From Chelonoidis abingdonii (taxonomy: Eukaryota; Chordata; Testudines; Testudinidae): DNA of 64,000 nt. The notes under the pieces were generated by a model. The model ran no database searches. It had not been told where the DNA came from and saw only the letters and a list, made by a program, of their open reading frames with translations. The stretch is taken from NCBI RefSeq assembly GCF_003597395.2, contig NC_133777.1, forward strand, positions 61,708,373 through 61,772,372, given 5' to 3'. The position numbers and the translations under genes are program-made. Positions 37,915 to 50,205 of the stretch are shown here, in pieces. Positions within the stretch are counted from its first letter, which is position 1. Each line of letters starts with the position of its first letter.

Positions 37915-40088
37915 GCTGTGCAAATGAATTTGTTGAATCTGCCAGCCTCTCCTTCCCCCCGCCCATTTTTTGTGCTGACTTGAGTCAGTGGCTGAATGGA
38001 TATTGATTGTCATAGGAGTTGGTAATGATTAGAAATTGTCTTTTCGTGGGCATCTGTTAGTAATACATATGGATTGCTTTTAAATTTTGTAAATGTCGCC
38101 AGCTATTTTCATAATCATATGAAATAAATAACAGGAAAAGATGTGTATTTTGTACTAGCTGTGTGATGTATTTTGGTCTATATAAATTATATTTTTCTGT
38201 GCCTGTTTTTTTTGTTGTTGTTGTTTTTTTACGATTCCATCTTTGCTTTTGCCCCATCAACCTTTGTTGCTATTTTGAAACTGCAGTACAAGGTAATTGC
38301 TGCTTTTATTGAAAAGGATAATTTTAAACACTAGTTGTTTTCCACTTCATCATTCTATTTTTTCAGTACTACCAGCTTATTCCTTTGTGATTACCAATGG
38401 CACCACACCATCTCCAGTCAAATTACAAGGCCTCCTTTGAAGGTCTTCACTATCAAGGTGTAGCCCACTAGCAGCCTCTCCACTTTTCTACCTGCAGCAT
38501 GTCCATTGTGGAGCCTAACTGCATTATAAGAAAATGCAATGTGTTTTGTTTTCTCAAAGGAGAATAAATCATAGAAGAACGTGTTTGGCCTGGTAACTGC
38601 GGGGTGACACATGAGTGCCCTTTATCCTTCAAATTATTGCTTCTGTTTAACCATGCCAGGTTTAGCCAGGTAAAATTATTTGCATCACACTTCAAATCTC
38701 CATGGAGAGAATGACATCTATTGTGTTCTTGATTAAAACAACACTCTTTTGCAAAATACTGGTGGGAAACGGTTATGGCCATATTATCAGAATATGATTG
38801 TCTTCAAAAGATTGTCACTGTAAATTTATGCAAGAAATAATCATTCTAGTCCACCATATACCACTGCACTCATTATTATTGGTGGTTATGTTTATAGTAG
38901 CCAAAAGGCTGCTAGGTGCCTATCAGTAGCGAAAAATTACACATGGTCCCTGTAATCTAATCTAATAGGTAAACTTTGACACATCAAATTGTAACAGGAG
39001 TGAAAGGCAATAGGCACTTTTCCTCTGCACAGCACTGTTGTTAAACATCTTTAAAATGACAGTTTCCCATAAACAGAATGCACATAAAATAAATGTTTTA
39101 TAAAATAAAAATGTCTCTCATGACCCATTTCAAGTGAGAGACACAACAGACCAAATTAAATCAATCCAGGCTTTTCCCCCGACTGCTCTAAATCTGCAAA
39201 AATACACATACGAGTTAAATACAGAAAGACAGACCAAACAAAACACTCTTAGGGATAATAATCTCTTACATTTATGTAACACCTTTATCCTGTAAGATCT
39301 AGCCAGGCTGCTTAACTAGCCAGGTTGCATAGCAAAGGGGGAAGGGAAAATTTAGAAGAGTAGAATCAATCTCTGGTCTTATGAAAAAGAATAAAAGATC
39401 AATATTGTCCTGTCATGTCAGACAGGACCTTGTTTTTTTATTTTGTTTTTTGTTTTTTTTTAATCGTCTTATCTGGAAGTCCCCACATAGTAAATGGGAC
39501 ATAAATCAGATTATTCTATCCTGGAATGATAAAGAGCTGAATGACTTCTAAAGAGGTTTGAACCAATTGTTCAAGAAATCCAGGTTTTCCATACCAGATG
39601 CTTAGACCAGTATATTAGGAACCAAATATATTATTAGACCAAACTACATATTAGGAAGATTAAAATAACAGGTCATTTATTATTTTAACATAAATATACG
39701 ATCCTAAGAGCCTGATTTAGCATTTCTTATTTATTTTGCACTAATGAAGACAAAAAGCCCTGGGTTGTGAGAGACAAACAATACATTTAGATGTCCCTTA
39801 CTTCCGAGATTTGCTGGCTGTTTTTTTCTTAGACTGTAAAATTTGCTGTTGAGACCATGTCTTTCTATATGTTTGTAAAGCACCTAGCAACATTGGGAAG
39901 AGCATCTTGATGCTACCAGAAAATATATAAATAAATAAACAGCAATACTATAAAAATGCCCAGTCAAGACAAAACAAAATTGTCAACATCATCATCTTTT
40001 GCATAACATTAATAATAGATGTTCAAATAGCTCTATCAAAGTTTCTTCATTATTTAAATGAACACAACTTCCACTGAAAAGCACTTAC

Positions 40089-40160
40089 CATTTCTTCATT
40101 GTTTATGGAAGTTCGGATAACCATGGCCAGGGATATACCAGACTTTCGGGCAGCAAGTGT
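40089..40160 (-). CDS. UNC13C: UNC13C 72-nt internal exon upstream of the C1 domain
   Basis: This exon is 24 whole codons, phase 0 at both ends. It encodes TLAARKSGISLAMVIRTS followed by INNEEM. The acceptor is TTTAAACAG and the donor GTAAGTG. In Munc13 proteins the corresponding stretch lies directly N-terminal to the conserved [10 protein letters not shown] segment that leads into C1, and the next exon here starts with exactly that segment. The basic and hydrophobic composition (ARKSG, AMVIRT) is typical of this linker. The intron to the previous exon is about 18.4 kb and holds the CR1, hAT and foldback insertions between 43 and 56 kb. The intron to the next exon is about 7.7 kb. Being symmetric in phase, this exon could be skipped without a frameshift; nothing in the sequence shows whether it is. 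Confidence 0.87.
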
Positions 40161-43084
40161 CTGTTTAAATTGGACACAAAGAAAGTTAACAAATACACCT
40201 GCAATACTAACTATAGAATTTAATGGAAAAAAGAGAGGTTGATAATATTATCCTATGTGAGTTTAAGCAAAATTGTAACAAAGTGATGAATAAATTTCAG
40301 TTATTTTTTAGTGCACAGAACTTTTAATATTACACACTTTCCATCATCATCGTTTTTATTGGCAGTGCCTAGCTGAACTGCTATTCCTAATATAAAACCT
40401 CTTATTCAGGATTTTATGGCTGGGTTATTTAACCCACAGGCTGTCACTACTTTTCCACTTCGCCAAGTAAATTCATGTGATACAAGGATAGGCATCCTGC
40501 CTGAATGTGGTAGCAGGACAAGGTCAGGAGCAATTTGGAGATTGTTTTGCAGTGGGCTTAGAATTCAAGTTGCCAGCCTGAATCATTCTTTTTTTAAGTC
40601 ATTGACCATTTTTAACGTGTGTGTGTGTAATATTTCCCTGCCCTAAAAGAAGCTGCAGAAAAGTCTGCTACAGAAAAAGAAAATAAATCTTTATCAAAGA
40701 AGCTAACAATATTTACCCAGCATTCAGAAAGGGTAAGGGTAGAATGAAAGTGCTCTAGAGCTAGGAAAGGATTAACTATCTCCCGTCTTCCGCTCTCTTT
40801 GCCCAGCCGTTCAGAATAGAGGCTATAAGAATGGCTGCTGGGTTCTGAAGACTGGAATTAAATCCAGGTGGGGGGAGTGTTGGGTGTTGTTTGTTTTGAT
40901 TTATGGTAACTCATCTGGAGTTACGGTAGGGATCCATTCTGCATAACACTGAGCACTTCCATGAGTGCATTCCAATGGCTAAAATGGGCATTAAGGGTGC
41001 TCAGCACTTGGCAATAATGAGCCAGTAAAGATTTGCACTTAAGACCTTGCTGATTGCTGATGTGGCTTATTTCTACCCATCAGCTCCAAATTGGCAGGTA
41101 AAAAAGCAGGTAAAAAAATTCTTTTATACAAAAAATAAGGTGGCTATATGCTATCCCAGTGCCTGGGTACATTCTTTGTTGCTGTTGTGATCACCTAAAA
41201 TGGGTCCTCAACAATTAACCATGGAAATAAGCCTTGTGTGGTATTAGGCATCGCACACAGCCTCCACGAATAGTGCTGCATCAGTTCTAGAGCCAGAAGG
41301 CCCCTTTCATTCTTGAGGGAATAGACAGGATTTATTCCACTATACAAAATCCCAGCAGTAATACCATTGCATCATTGTAAAATATTGTTACTCCTGAGGC
41401 TGAGCTAAAACATTCCCTTCCCAGTCAAAGTAAATCTTTCCAGGAATGTCTGAATGCTTCTCTTACCAAGCTTCTTCCTTGTCATGCATCTCTTCTCTTG
41501 TGGGCTAGTGGTGTTAAAGATGAGCAGTTAGACGCTCACAGACCCTCAAGTCTATTGCCCGGATTGGGACATTCACATAGCTTCCTGCTAGGTCTCTAGA
41601 ATTCATTTTCGCAGAAATTCCAGTAATATTTTTCCCTCTGAGATCCTTAATTTAAACCATTGTGCCTACTACAGTATCTGTTTGGTGACCACATATTGGA
41701 CCACAACCACACCGATTTATACCAGCTGGGGAATTGGCCCATGAAGTTTTGGCTGGAGTGAAAACTTGAGATTCTTTCCAGTTCAATTTTGAACTTGGAG
41801 ATAATCTGAAATGGATTTTTGTACTTAGATATATTAAGATTGTTCATTTTAACTTTATAAATGTTTACTTTCTCCTGCTGCTCTAGCCATCCAATTTTCA
41901 ACAAGTTTCCCTTGATAATAATAAACTTCAGAGAGATATAAAAATATTAATCTTGTGCAACTAATTATGGTGTAAGAAAAAGAACTTGGCATGAAAATAT
42001 TTGATTGCTTCATCACTATCTTATTACAGTTAATAGATGAACCAAGTAATATTTTTTTTTCTTAAACTCTCAGCAATTTACCTAGGCTGTGAGATTCACT
42101 CAGCATTAATTTTCTTAGCCAGTGATTAATAACTAAATAATTCTGTCTGCCTGTCTGTTGCCTTCTCTCTCTTTTATTTCTATAAATAGGGCACATTGAA
42201 AATGTGTGTGCTGGTGAGGCTGATAAAATAGAATGTTTATGATAAAGACAATTGAAATATCTCCCAGGTTTTGCTTTTCAAACTTGCTGTGACAATGCTG
42301 CATACTGTGGGGCTGACAAATCAGAGGAGACAAAGAGTAGCCAAAATTTGTGTGGGTGGGCAACAACCTCCAGTGGTGGCCAGTGAAGCTCCAGAGTATA
42401 AAGGACTCAGACAGAATTAGCAGGCTAAAAACATGTATTTTGTTGGTTTGTTTGCAGGATTTCTTTTTTTAAAGCCCGGAGAGTGGTCAGTTACGCTAAG
42501 TTGTTTGCAGTAAGTTCCCTTCACAGTTGCGACCTCTAATCTTTAAGTCTCTTCTGCTTACAAAACAAGGCACTGCTTTTCATTTTAGGTTAGACAGTGA
42601 CTTGGATTATGCATTAGTGCAGGAGTGTAGGGAGAGTAAGAACCTCAGCTGTGAGCATGTGGGGCAGGGAGTGGATGGAATGTTTACCTTGACCTGCAAC
42701 AATGCACCAGCCAGTGCAGGGAGTGGTGTTATTTGCTATCAGTGTAGACCAGCAGCAAACTACTAGCCTTCTAGAGAAAATAGGGAAGCAAGGAGGGAAT
42801 TTGCTTCAATGGGGTATCTGTGAGGCACAAACTCTCCTGGGCCTGCTCCGGGAGTTGCACAGCTTACCTATTATCCCTTGCTCAGAACAGTGCCTAAAGC
42901 CATAATGGGGGTGGGGATGAAACCACATTAATTGCTGGCACCCCTAGTGGCCAGTGTGGATAAAAGGCCCAAAAGGCCAGCTCCCAGAAGAGACATGGCA
43001 TTTTGCTGATGGACCTTGGATCTATGGGAAAAGAGGAGACTTGAAGCCTTTGCAGACTGAGGTTCCTCTTTTGGCATACTCTGT

Positions 43085-43528
43085 CCCCTTGCAAGGGTAA
43101 CAGATGTATGAGTTATATAGCAGAAACCTGTAACTCTGTTCTGAAAATTAGATTTCCAACCATCAGAGGAGCGAGATTCTGGAACAGTTGTTGGGGCCAA
43201 AAAACTTACTTTGTTTTATGAAAGAATTGGACAAATGTATAAGTACAAGTGTATGATGGGAGAAGGGTCAATAGCCCCATGGCTCACTTGTGGTTTTTGT
43301 CTTATGTTCCTGAAAGCACATTTCAGGGCTGCAGCCAGCCAACTACAGGGGTCAGGAAGGAATTCACCCCTCAGCCCCAAGTATTCTGAAGGAGTTTGGT
43401 CTCCTTCCTCTGAAGCACCAGAGATGGCCATGGCTGGAAATGGGACACTGGACAGGGAGAGACAGCCCTCTGAGGTGGCACTGGGAGCTTGGCTGGCTGG
43501 TTCTTGCTCAAGTGCTCAGGGTCTAACT
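43085..43528 (+). mobile_element. CR1-type LINE 3' region, left part, interrupted by a hAT element
   Basis: TTTCCAACCATCAGAGGAG, GAGATTCTGGAACAG, GGGGCCAAAAAACTTACT and GGTCAGGAAGGAATTCACCC are blocks of a sauropsid CR1-type 3' region. Text continuing the same element resumes after the transposon at 44482. Confidence 0.65.
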
Positions 43529-44481
43529 CAGTGGTCCCCAACCTTTTTGTGGCCATGAATGTTTTCAGAAGAGTGTGGCGGGCGCCAACAATTTTTCAAG
43601 GCTTATTTTGTATATGTACATTAAATAATAAGAAAAGTATCATATTTAATATTACATAATATATGAATCCATAAGATAAAAAAGGTAATTTTACATGTAA
43701 AAGGTATTAATTAAATTATTTGGCAATTACTCTTTCACCTTACCATGTGAATTTGCTCTTTTTTATCTACCTGTAAGAAAAATTAAGGAGTTTTTACAAA
43801 ATAAATATCAAAAGCAGTTTTCATCACATTTATTTTAAAAAAAGTAAAACATTGTTGAACTGCTGGTCCAAATATATTTATTATTCTTACTTTAACATAG
43901 AACGAAGCCTGCAGCCCTGGAGTTTTCTGTCCCTGGCAGGCGTGGGGCCACGGTTTCTCTCCAGCTTAAGCCGCGGCCCTGCGCCTACCAGGGATTGAGA
44001 ACACCGGTGCCCGCAGCCTGCAGCCCCAGAGTTCTCTCCGGCTTAAGCCACGGCCCTCTGCCTGCCAAGGACCGGCACCCGCAGCCCTGGAGTTCTCTGT
44101 CCCCGTCAGGGGCGGGGCCGTGGCCTGGTGTCTGCCGGGGACAGAGAACACTGGCGCCTGCAGCCTGCAGCCCCAAAGAAGCCGGAGAGAAGCTGCAGCC
44201 CATGCCTGCCAGGGAGAGAGAACACTGATGCCTGCAGCCTGCAGCTCTGGAGTTCTCTGTCCCTAGCAGGTGTGGAGCCACGGCTTCTCTCCAGTTTAAG
44301 CCATGGCCCCGCACCTGCCGGGGACTGAGAACACCAGTGCCCGCAGCCTGCAGCCTCGGAGTTCTCTGTCCCCAACAGGCTCGGGGTTGCAGCTTCTCTC
44401 CCCTGCTGGGTGCTAGGCGGGCACACATAAATGCCCTGGTGGGCGCCATGGCACCCACGGGCACCATGTTGGGGACCACTG
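43529..44481. mobile_element. Non-autonomous hAT DNA transposon carrying a GC-rich minisatellite
   Basis: It begins CAGTGGTCCCCAACCTTTTT and ends CATGTTGGGGACCACTG, a terminal inverted repeat of 14 bases (CAGTGGTCCCCAAC). An exact 8-bp duplication GTCTAACT is at 43521-43528 and 44482-44489, diagnostic of hAT. The first third is AT-rich and the rest is the GC-rich repeat array described separately. No transposase is encoded. It inserted into a CR1-type element, so it is younger than that element. Confidence 0.92.
43906..44412. repeat. GC-rich tandem array inside the hAT element
   Basis: About six diverged units of roughly 70-110 bp share GCCTGCAGCC, GGAGTTCTCTGTCCC, GGCTTCTCTCCAG, TTAAGCC and GGGGACTGAGAACACC. 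Some units lack an internal part, giving the length variation. Multi-frame ORFs of up to 164 codons here come from the repeated GC-rich unit. Confidence 0.85.
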
Positions 44482-44785
44482 GTCTAACTGATATGGGGAT
44501 GGGAAGGATTTTCCCTCAGGTCAGATTGGCAGTGACCTGGGCATTTTTTCACCTCCCTCTGCCACGTGTGGGTCATTTGCCAGGATTATTTGGGTATATC
44601 TGACTTAATCCATTTGCTGACATTGCAGGGGCCTTGAGAATTTGTTCACTTCTGTCCTTCCTATTCTCTGCCTGTGGCACATAATAGTCTAGTCTTCTGT
44701 GGGCTGTAATACTTTGGTCTAATTTCAGTTGTTGGGTTTAGTGTGTGGGTGGTGAGTAGAGTAGATGGCCTGTGACAAACTGGGA
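44482..44785 (+). mobile_element. CR1-type LINE 3' region, right part
   Basis: It continues 43085-43528 across the hAT insertion: GATTTTCCCTCAGGTCAGAT, TTGGCAGTGACCTGGGC, CCTCCCTCTGCCACG and TGGTCTAATTTCAGTTG. The 3' end near 44785 abuts a second CR1 tail in the opposite orientation. Confidence 0.65.
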
Positions 44786-44791
44786 GACCAC

Positions 44792-45000
44792 AGACTCATA
44801 GACTCATAGGTCAGAAGGGACCAATATGATCATCTAGTCTGACCTCCTGCACAAAGCAGGCCACAGAACCCTACCCATCTACTTCTGTAACAACCCCTAA
44901 CCTATGTCCGAGTTATTGAAGTCTTCAAATTGTGGTTTGAAGACCTCAAGCTGCAGAGAGTCCACCAGCAAGTGACCCATGCCCCAAACATAGTGGTACC
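44792..45000 (-). mobile_element. CR1 3' end, minus strand
   Basis: AGACTCATAGACTCATAGG, TCAGAAGGGACCAATATGAT, CATCTAGTCTGACCTCC and TGCACAAAGCAGGCCACAG are the reverse complement of a CR1 3' end with its tail repeat. It continues into CTATGTCCGAGTTATTGAAG and CTCAAGCTGCAGAGAGTCC. It is truncated on the 5' side. Confidence 0.85.
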
Positions 45001-45331
45001 TTTAGCTCTATGACTCTGTGACCCACTTAGATGCTTGGTATAAGGGAGCTAGGGCAGAGAGAGTGCCCTTCCCCAATGTTAAGTTAACAACAGCCTGCTG
45101 TTTAAACCATTCCTGTGTCTCTCCTTGTTTTCCTGCATGTCCAGATCAAGAGGGATTTGTGAGAAAGGCACAAAAGTGAAGAGTCCTTACGGACAGAGCT
45201 TAGCGAGATTTCAGTGAGCAAAGTTATTATAAGGATTATTTTTATTTCTGTAGCACTATCAGAATATGCCGTGCTGTACTAAAGGAATATTCCAACAAGT
45301 AGACAGCCCTGCTATGAAGAACTTACAGTCT

Positions 45332-45615
45332 CAGGATGTGTCTACACATGAAGATAAACCATGTGGTAATAAGTCTCAGAGCCTGGGTCAACTGATTTGG
45401 GCTCACAGGGCTCGTGCTATAGGGCTAAAAATAGCAGTGTAGACATTCAGGCTTGGGCTGGAGCCCAGGCTCTTTGCCAGGTTTCAGAACCTGGGCTCCA
45501 GCCTGAGCCCAACATCTACACTGCTATTTTTAGCCCTGCAGTGGAAGCCCAAATCAGTTGACCCGGGCCATGAGACTCACTACTGTGGGTCTTTCTTTGT
45601 GATGTAGACATACTG
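45332..45615. mobile_element. Foldback DNA element, 284 bp
   Basis: Left and right halves are near reverse complements over most of their length. CTGGGTCAACTGATTTGGGC pairs with GCCCAAATCAGTTGACCCGG. TAGGGCTAAAAATAGCAGTG pairs with CACTGCTATTTTTAGCCCTG-like text near 45520. GGCTGGAGCCCAGG pairs with CCTGGGCTCCAGCC. The ends CAGGATGTGTCTACA and TGTAGACATACTG are imperfect inverted termini. No coding capacity and no clear target duplication. It is probably a MITE of an unassigned superfamily. Confidence 0.75.
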
Positions 45616-48600
45616 TAAAAGACACAGAAATTAATTAATATCCAACAATAGAGAACAGTTATAGAACAGTGTAGAGACCCTGAAGATGGAATGATTCATG
45701 GAGCCGGTGGCCTTTTAGGAGATTTTTTGAAAGGAGGCAGCAAGAGTCCTAGCCAGATCTAGGAGGTGGGAATCATGTGGGCAGACATGAAAGAAGCAGC
45801 AATGAAGTATGTTTTTCTTTTTTTAGCAACTGGAGCCTCAAGAAGAGGCGAAGCAAATGGGAAGAACTTCATAAGAAGAGGAGCGAGCAGTGGGAGCATA
45901 AGTGAGGGTAGGAGGTTGAAAAAAAAACCTACTTTTCCTCTAGAAGTTATTAGACTTGCTCCATGAAAGGAGTATGGCCTCTGTGAATCAGAATACTGAT
46001 CCAACATACAGAGCAGCAGGAATTCTGGACTGGCCAAAGGAGACAACGGGTATATTCAGGAGAAAAAGCGTGTGTGGAATGTAGAGGGGGGATGGAGAAG
46101 ATGGGATCAGAGAGAGAGTTACTGAGAGCTCTGCAAGTGAGTAGATGGGGAATGAAGGGAGGTGGGGGTGGGGAAAGGCAGGGCGGGAAGGGACCAGTGC
46201 TGAAATCAAGAAGTGAGGAATAGGCCAAGACAAGAAATTACCAGAGCATGGACTATCATCTTGGCAGAAGGAATGGAAAGGAAGGAATGAATATTGGAAA
46301 TGCTGTGGAGAAAGACATAGCAAGATTTGGCAGTGGCCTGGATATAAGAGAAGTAGGAAAGAAAAAGATATACTGTACGTCAACAACAACAGTTAGCATG
46401 TAAGCTGATAGAAAAAATGTTTTAAAAGCATGAAATGGCCAAGAGTTGTCATACTGAGAAATTTTAACAGCCTATCCATGGAAAGGAAAAACTAGGAGGC
46501 GGCAATGAAGAATCGGTTTGATCTCAATATGTGCATCAACTAACATAGCTGATATCAGACCGGAAGCCAAATTATGAGGCACATCCAAATAAGTTGGTCT
46601 AATATATACCTTATGTCTAGCACCCTTGGTATGTAAGTTAGATCACCAGATTCTCATACACTCACATCCAAATACCAGCTTGCATCTTACCATCATCATC
46701 TATGAATTTGGTCCACTCAGGGTACAGGAATCTATGCGGGTGTTATTTGCGTGCTAAATTCTGAGAGAGAAGGGTATAGAAGAAAAAGCAACTAAAAGGA
46801 AGGTGTACGGACGTATTAGTTAAAGCAGGACGCCATCTATTTTAACTTGTGCTTTTTTTATCCCTTCTCTCAGCTCCTAGGTATGTAAGTTACAACAACC
46901 TAGTCTTACACTCACTTGCACATTCCCCACCATCCCCACCCCCTGACTAATGAGCAACTTATACATCACCTCTGAATTTGGCCTCGGGTCTTAAATAATG
47001 AAAACAATTATACAAGATGTTACGGTAGCAGAAACTCTGAAAAGCAGTGATCAGAAGCATATTGGGATTAGAATTAAACTACAATAAAAATGTTCAGTGA
47101 AAAGTCATGAGAGTGACTAAAGCTGCCTGTCATGATGACATAAAGGAAAGAGGTCTGTTGGACAGCTAAGACAGCAGTGAAGTTTAAAGACACTTTCAAC
47201 CTCCTGGAACACATGGGCTGGTGGAGAAGAGAGATGAAGCGCAGTCCGGACCCCCATTTCCCCACTGCCTGCTGGACCTTTGCAATCGTGCCTCTTCCCC
47301 ACCCATCCTCTAGCCAGGAAGATGCCAGCAGTAACTTATTCTAGCAGCCTCTGGACAGTGGTGATACCAGACTACTTCTCCTTCAGTTGGTACAGATATT
47401 CTTTCCTCTCTGTTGATTGGCTGTGTTTCCCCCTCACAAATCTTTTGTTGTCAATCACAATCCTGCTGCTCTCCATATTTCTCCCTACCCTTTTCCTCCT
47501 GCTTCTTTTCTCCCCTCCCTCACAATGTCTGCAATCTCGTTTTAGGTGTTTCTTACTAATTAATCCCTTCTGCCTTTCCTCTTCACCTCACACCCGGCCC
47601 ATTATACATTTCATATAGGTGTGTGAATAAATCTAAAATAAATGCCCACCCCAAACAAAGAAAACACAATAAAACCATGGAACTTATATGAGGTTTGCCA
47701 GTCATCACTCTGCTTCCACAGTGCATCCCTTTCCATCCATCTTTTGTCTGTTTAGACCTCAATTCTGCAACTGATGGCATATGGGTGTCCTGGAGCGCCA
47801 ATGTGGAGCTCCATTGAAGTCAATGAGGCCTCACACATAAGCAGATGATATTATTAGCAGGACAGAAGCCTCAGATTATAAACTGTTTGGGGCAGGGACT
47901 AAAAATAATACATTGTAAGTATTTAACAAAAAAGGTAACAAGAGTAAGTGGAATTAAAATAATTATCTGTGATCACTGGGAAGTTATTGAAATACATAAA
48001 AAGCAAGTATGCCTACAACAGAACAGCTGTGGCCTTGAGGGGCAGGAGAAAATGGCAGTGACTGAGGCCTACATGGAGTTTTATCTTCAATATTGCCACT
48101 ATAAGTGGAAGGCAACATTCAAAGAACTTAGATAAATTTTCTCGGAGAGCAATGTGAGATCTTCAGAGGCTTTGCCATTGCAACAGAGCAGATAATTAGG
48201 CAATTAACGATATTAAAAGTTGACAGTGCACTAGGCCCAAAGGAATAATATTACAGAAATGTGAAATTAAAAACAAGAGTAGCGGGAAGGTCCTTAGCAA
48301 AGGTTCTGAAGCATTCACCTAAAGACAAGACAAGATGGAATACCAGAAGATTTGAAGGTGCCTAGTAGACAGACCTTGCCATAATTAAGCAAGGAACAAG
48401 AAAAAGATTCACAACATTGTAGACTGGTGTTTAAGCCCACATGTACACATCCTCATGAGAGAAAGAGAGAGAGAGACTGATTTTTCCTCCCCCATGGATC
48501 CAAGTTTTCCTTCATCAGTTAAAAAAACCCCGTCTTTCCACTGGAAGCAATCTCATTCCTCTCACCCTTTCCTCCTAGCTGTCAGGTCCTCTGCTTCCTT

Positions 48601-49166
48601 CCTTTTCCAGATGTCATAACCTCTCCCCACTGTGATAGATGGTCTGAAGTCTCCCTCCCAGTAGTTAAAATAACTGGCTCAGTGGGTGTAATTTGCACTA
48701 ATTCAGCATTCTGCTGGGCCAAATTCAACTCTGGTATAATGGATTGGGAAGAAAGCAAATGGGAATTGTATCCTCTCATGCCAGGGTTTAATTTGGCCAT
48801 GAAAGTGCTGGGCATGGTGTGAGTCAATGTTAAAGTAGAGAAGCATGTTTTATCTGACACCTTCCGGCTAATTACTTTTCCTGCTATATTAGCCCTCCCA
48901 CTCTGAATATATAAAGTACACTTGCTTCTCAGACCCAATGGAATGTCAAATCAGTGCGAGTTACGTCGCATTGGCTCTGACCAAATTACTTATACCTGAT
49001 GTTTTACTTACTTGATCATTTAAGTTGCAAGTGATTTTGGCCAATCTACTTCCCTCATCAACTTTAATGTATGTCATGCTTTCAAATATGGTATTAGCGC
49101 CAGCCCCTTTCTTTTTGAACTTAGTAGGTTTCCCAACAACTTAGTAAGCGCCCCTATTAGCCAACA

Positions 49167-50205
49167 TTCATAGAATCATAGGACTGGAGGGAACTCATGG
49201 CAGGACTAAGTATTATCTAGACCATCGTGAAAGCATTTATCTAACCTGCTCTTAAAAATCTCCCTAGGCAATTTGTTCCAGTGCATAATCACCTTGACAG
49301 TTAGGAAGTTTTTCCTAATGTCCAACCTAAACCTCCCTTGCTGCACTGCTATTTAAGCCCACTGTTTCTTGTCCTAACCTCAGAGGTTAAGGACAATTCT
49401 TCTCCTTCCTCCTTGTCACAAACCTGTTATGTACTTGAAAACTGTTATCATATCCCTTCTCATTCTTCTCTTTTCCAGAATAAACAAAACCATTTTTTTC
49501 AATCTTTCTTCATAGGTCATGTTTTCTAGACATTTAATCATTTTTGTTGCTCTTCTCTGGACTTTCTCCAATTTGTCCCCATCTTTCATGAAATGTGGTG
49601 CCCAGAACTGGACACAATACACCAGTTGAGGTCTAATCAGCACAGAGTAGAGCAGAAAAATTACTTCTCATGTCTTACTTACAATACTCCTGCAGATACA
49701 TCTTAGAATGATGTTTGCTTTTTTTGCAACAGTGTTACACTGTTGACTCTTATTTAGCTTGTGTCCACTATGATCCCCAGGTCCCTTTCTGCTGTACACC
49801 TTTCTAGGCAGTCATTTCCCATTTTGTATGTGTGCAACTGATTTTTCCTTCCTAAATGAAGTACTTTGGATTTGACCTTATTGAATTTCATCCTATTTAC
49901 TTCAAACCATTTCTCCAGTTTGTCCAGATCATTCTGAATTATAATCCTATCCTCCAAAGCACTTGCAACCCCTCCCAACTTGGTATCATCCGCAAACTTT
50001 ATAAGTGTACTCTCTATGCTATTATCTAAATCACTGATAAAGATATTGAACAAAACTGACCCAGAACTGATCCCTGTGGTACCCCGTTCATTAAGTCCTT
50101 CCGGCATGACTGTGAACCACTGATAACTACTCTCTGGGAACCATTTATGCACCCGTCCTATAGTAACTCCATCTAGGTTGCATTTCCCTAGTTTGTTCAT
50201 TATTC
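49167..50205 (-). mobile_element. CR1 LINE with RT remnants, 5'-truncated, minus strand
   Basis: The plus strand starts with the reversed tail TTCATAGAATCATAGG. On the minus strand, 50200-49754 encodes CR1 RT pieces: GISSGSVLFNIFISDLDN, then LIKFADDTKLGG with the catalytic FADD near 49990, then DLDKLEKWFEVNRMKFNK and KVLHLGRKNQLHTYKMG. The region 49643-49416 encodes the C-terminal PQLVYCVQFWAPHF, KLEKVQRRATKMIKCLENM and YEERLKKMVLFILEKRR. A frame break between 49754 and 49643 shows it is inactive. The 3' UTR covers 49415-49167. Confidence 0.9.

Noticed and set aside
43906..44412. Regularly repeated units resembling a CRISPR-like array at first glance
   Set aside because: The units are long, diverged, contiguous and within a hAT element in vertebrate DNA. 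There are no spacers and no cas genes.
43985..44479. 164-codon minus-strand ORF and several overlapping ORFs
   Set aside because: They lie in the GC-rich tandem array of a hAT element. All frames are open because the unit has few stops, and the proteins are simply repeats of the DNA unit.
45988..46389. 133-codon minus-strand ORF rich in Ser, Pro and Leu
   Set aside because: It derives from a purine-rich plus-strand stretch. No conserved motif and no splice context.
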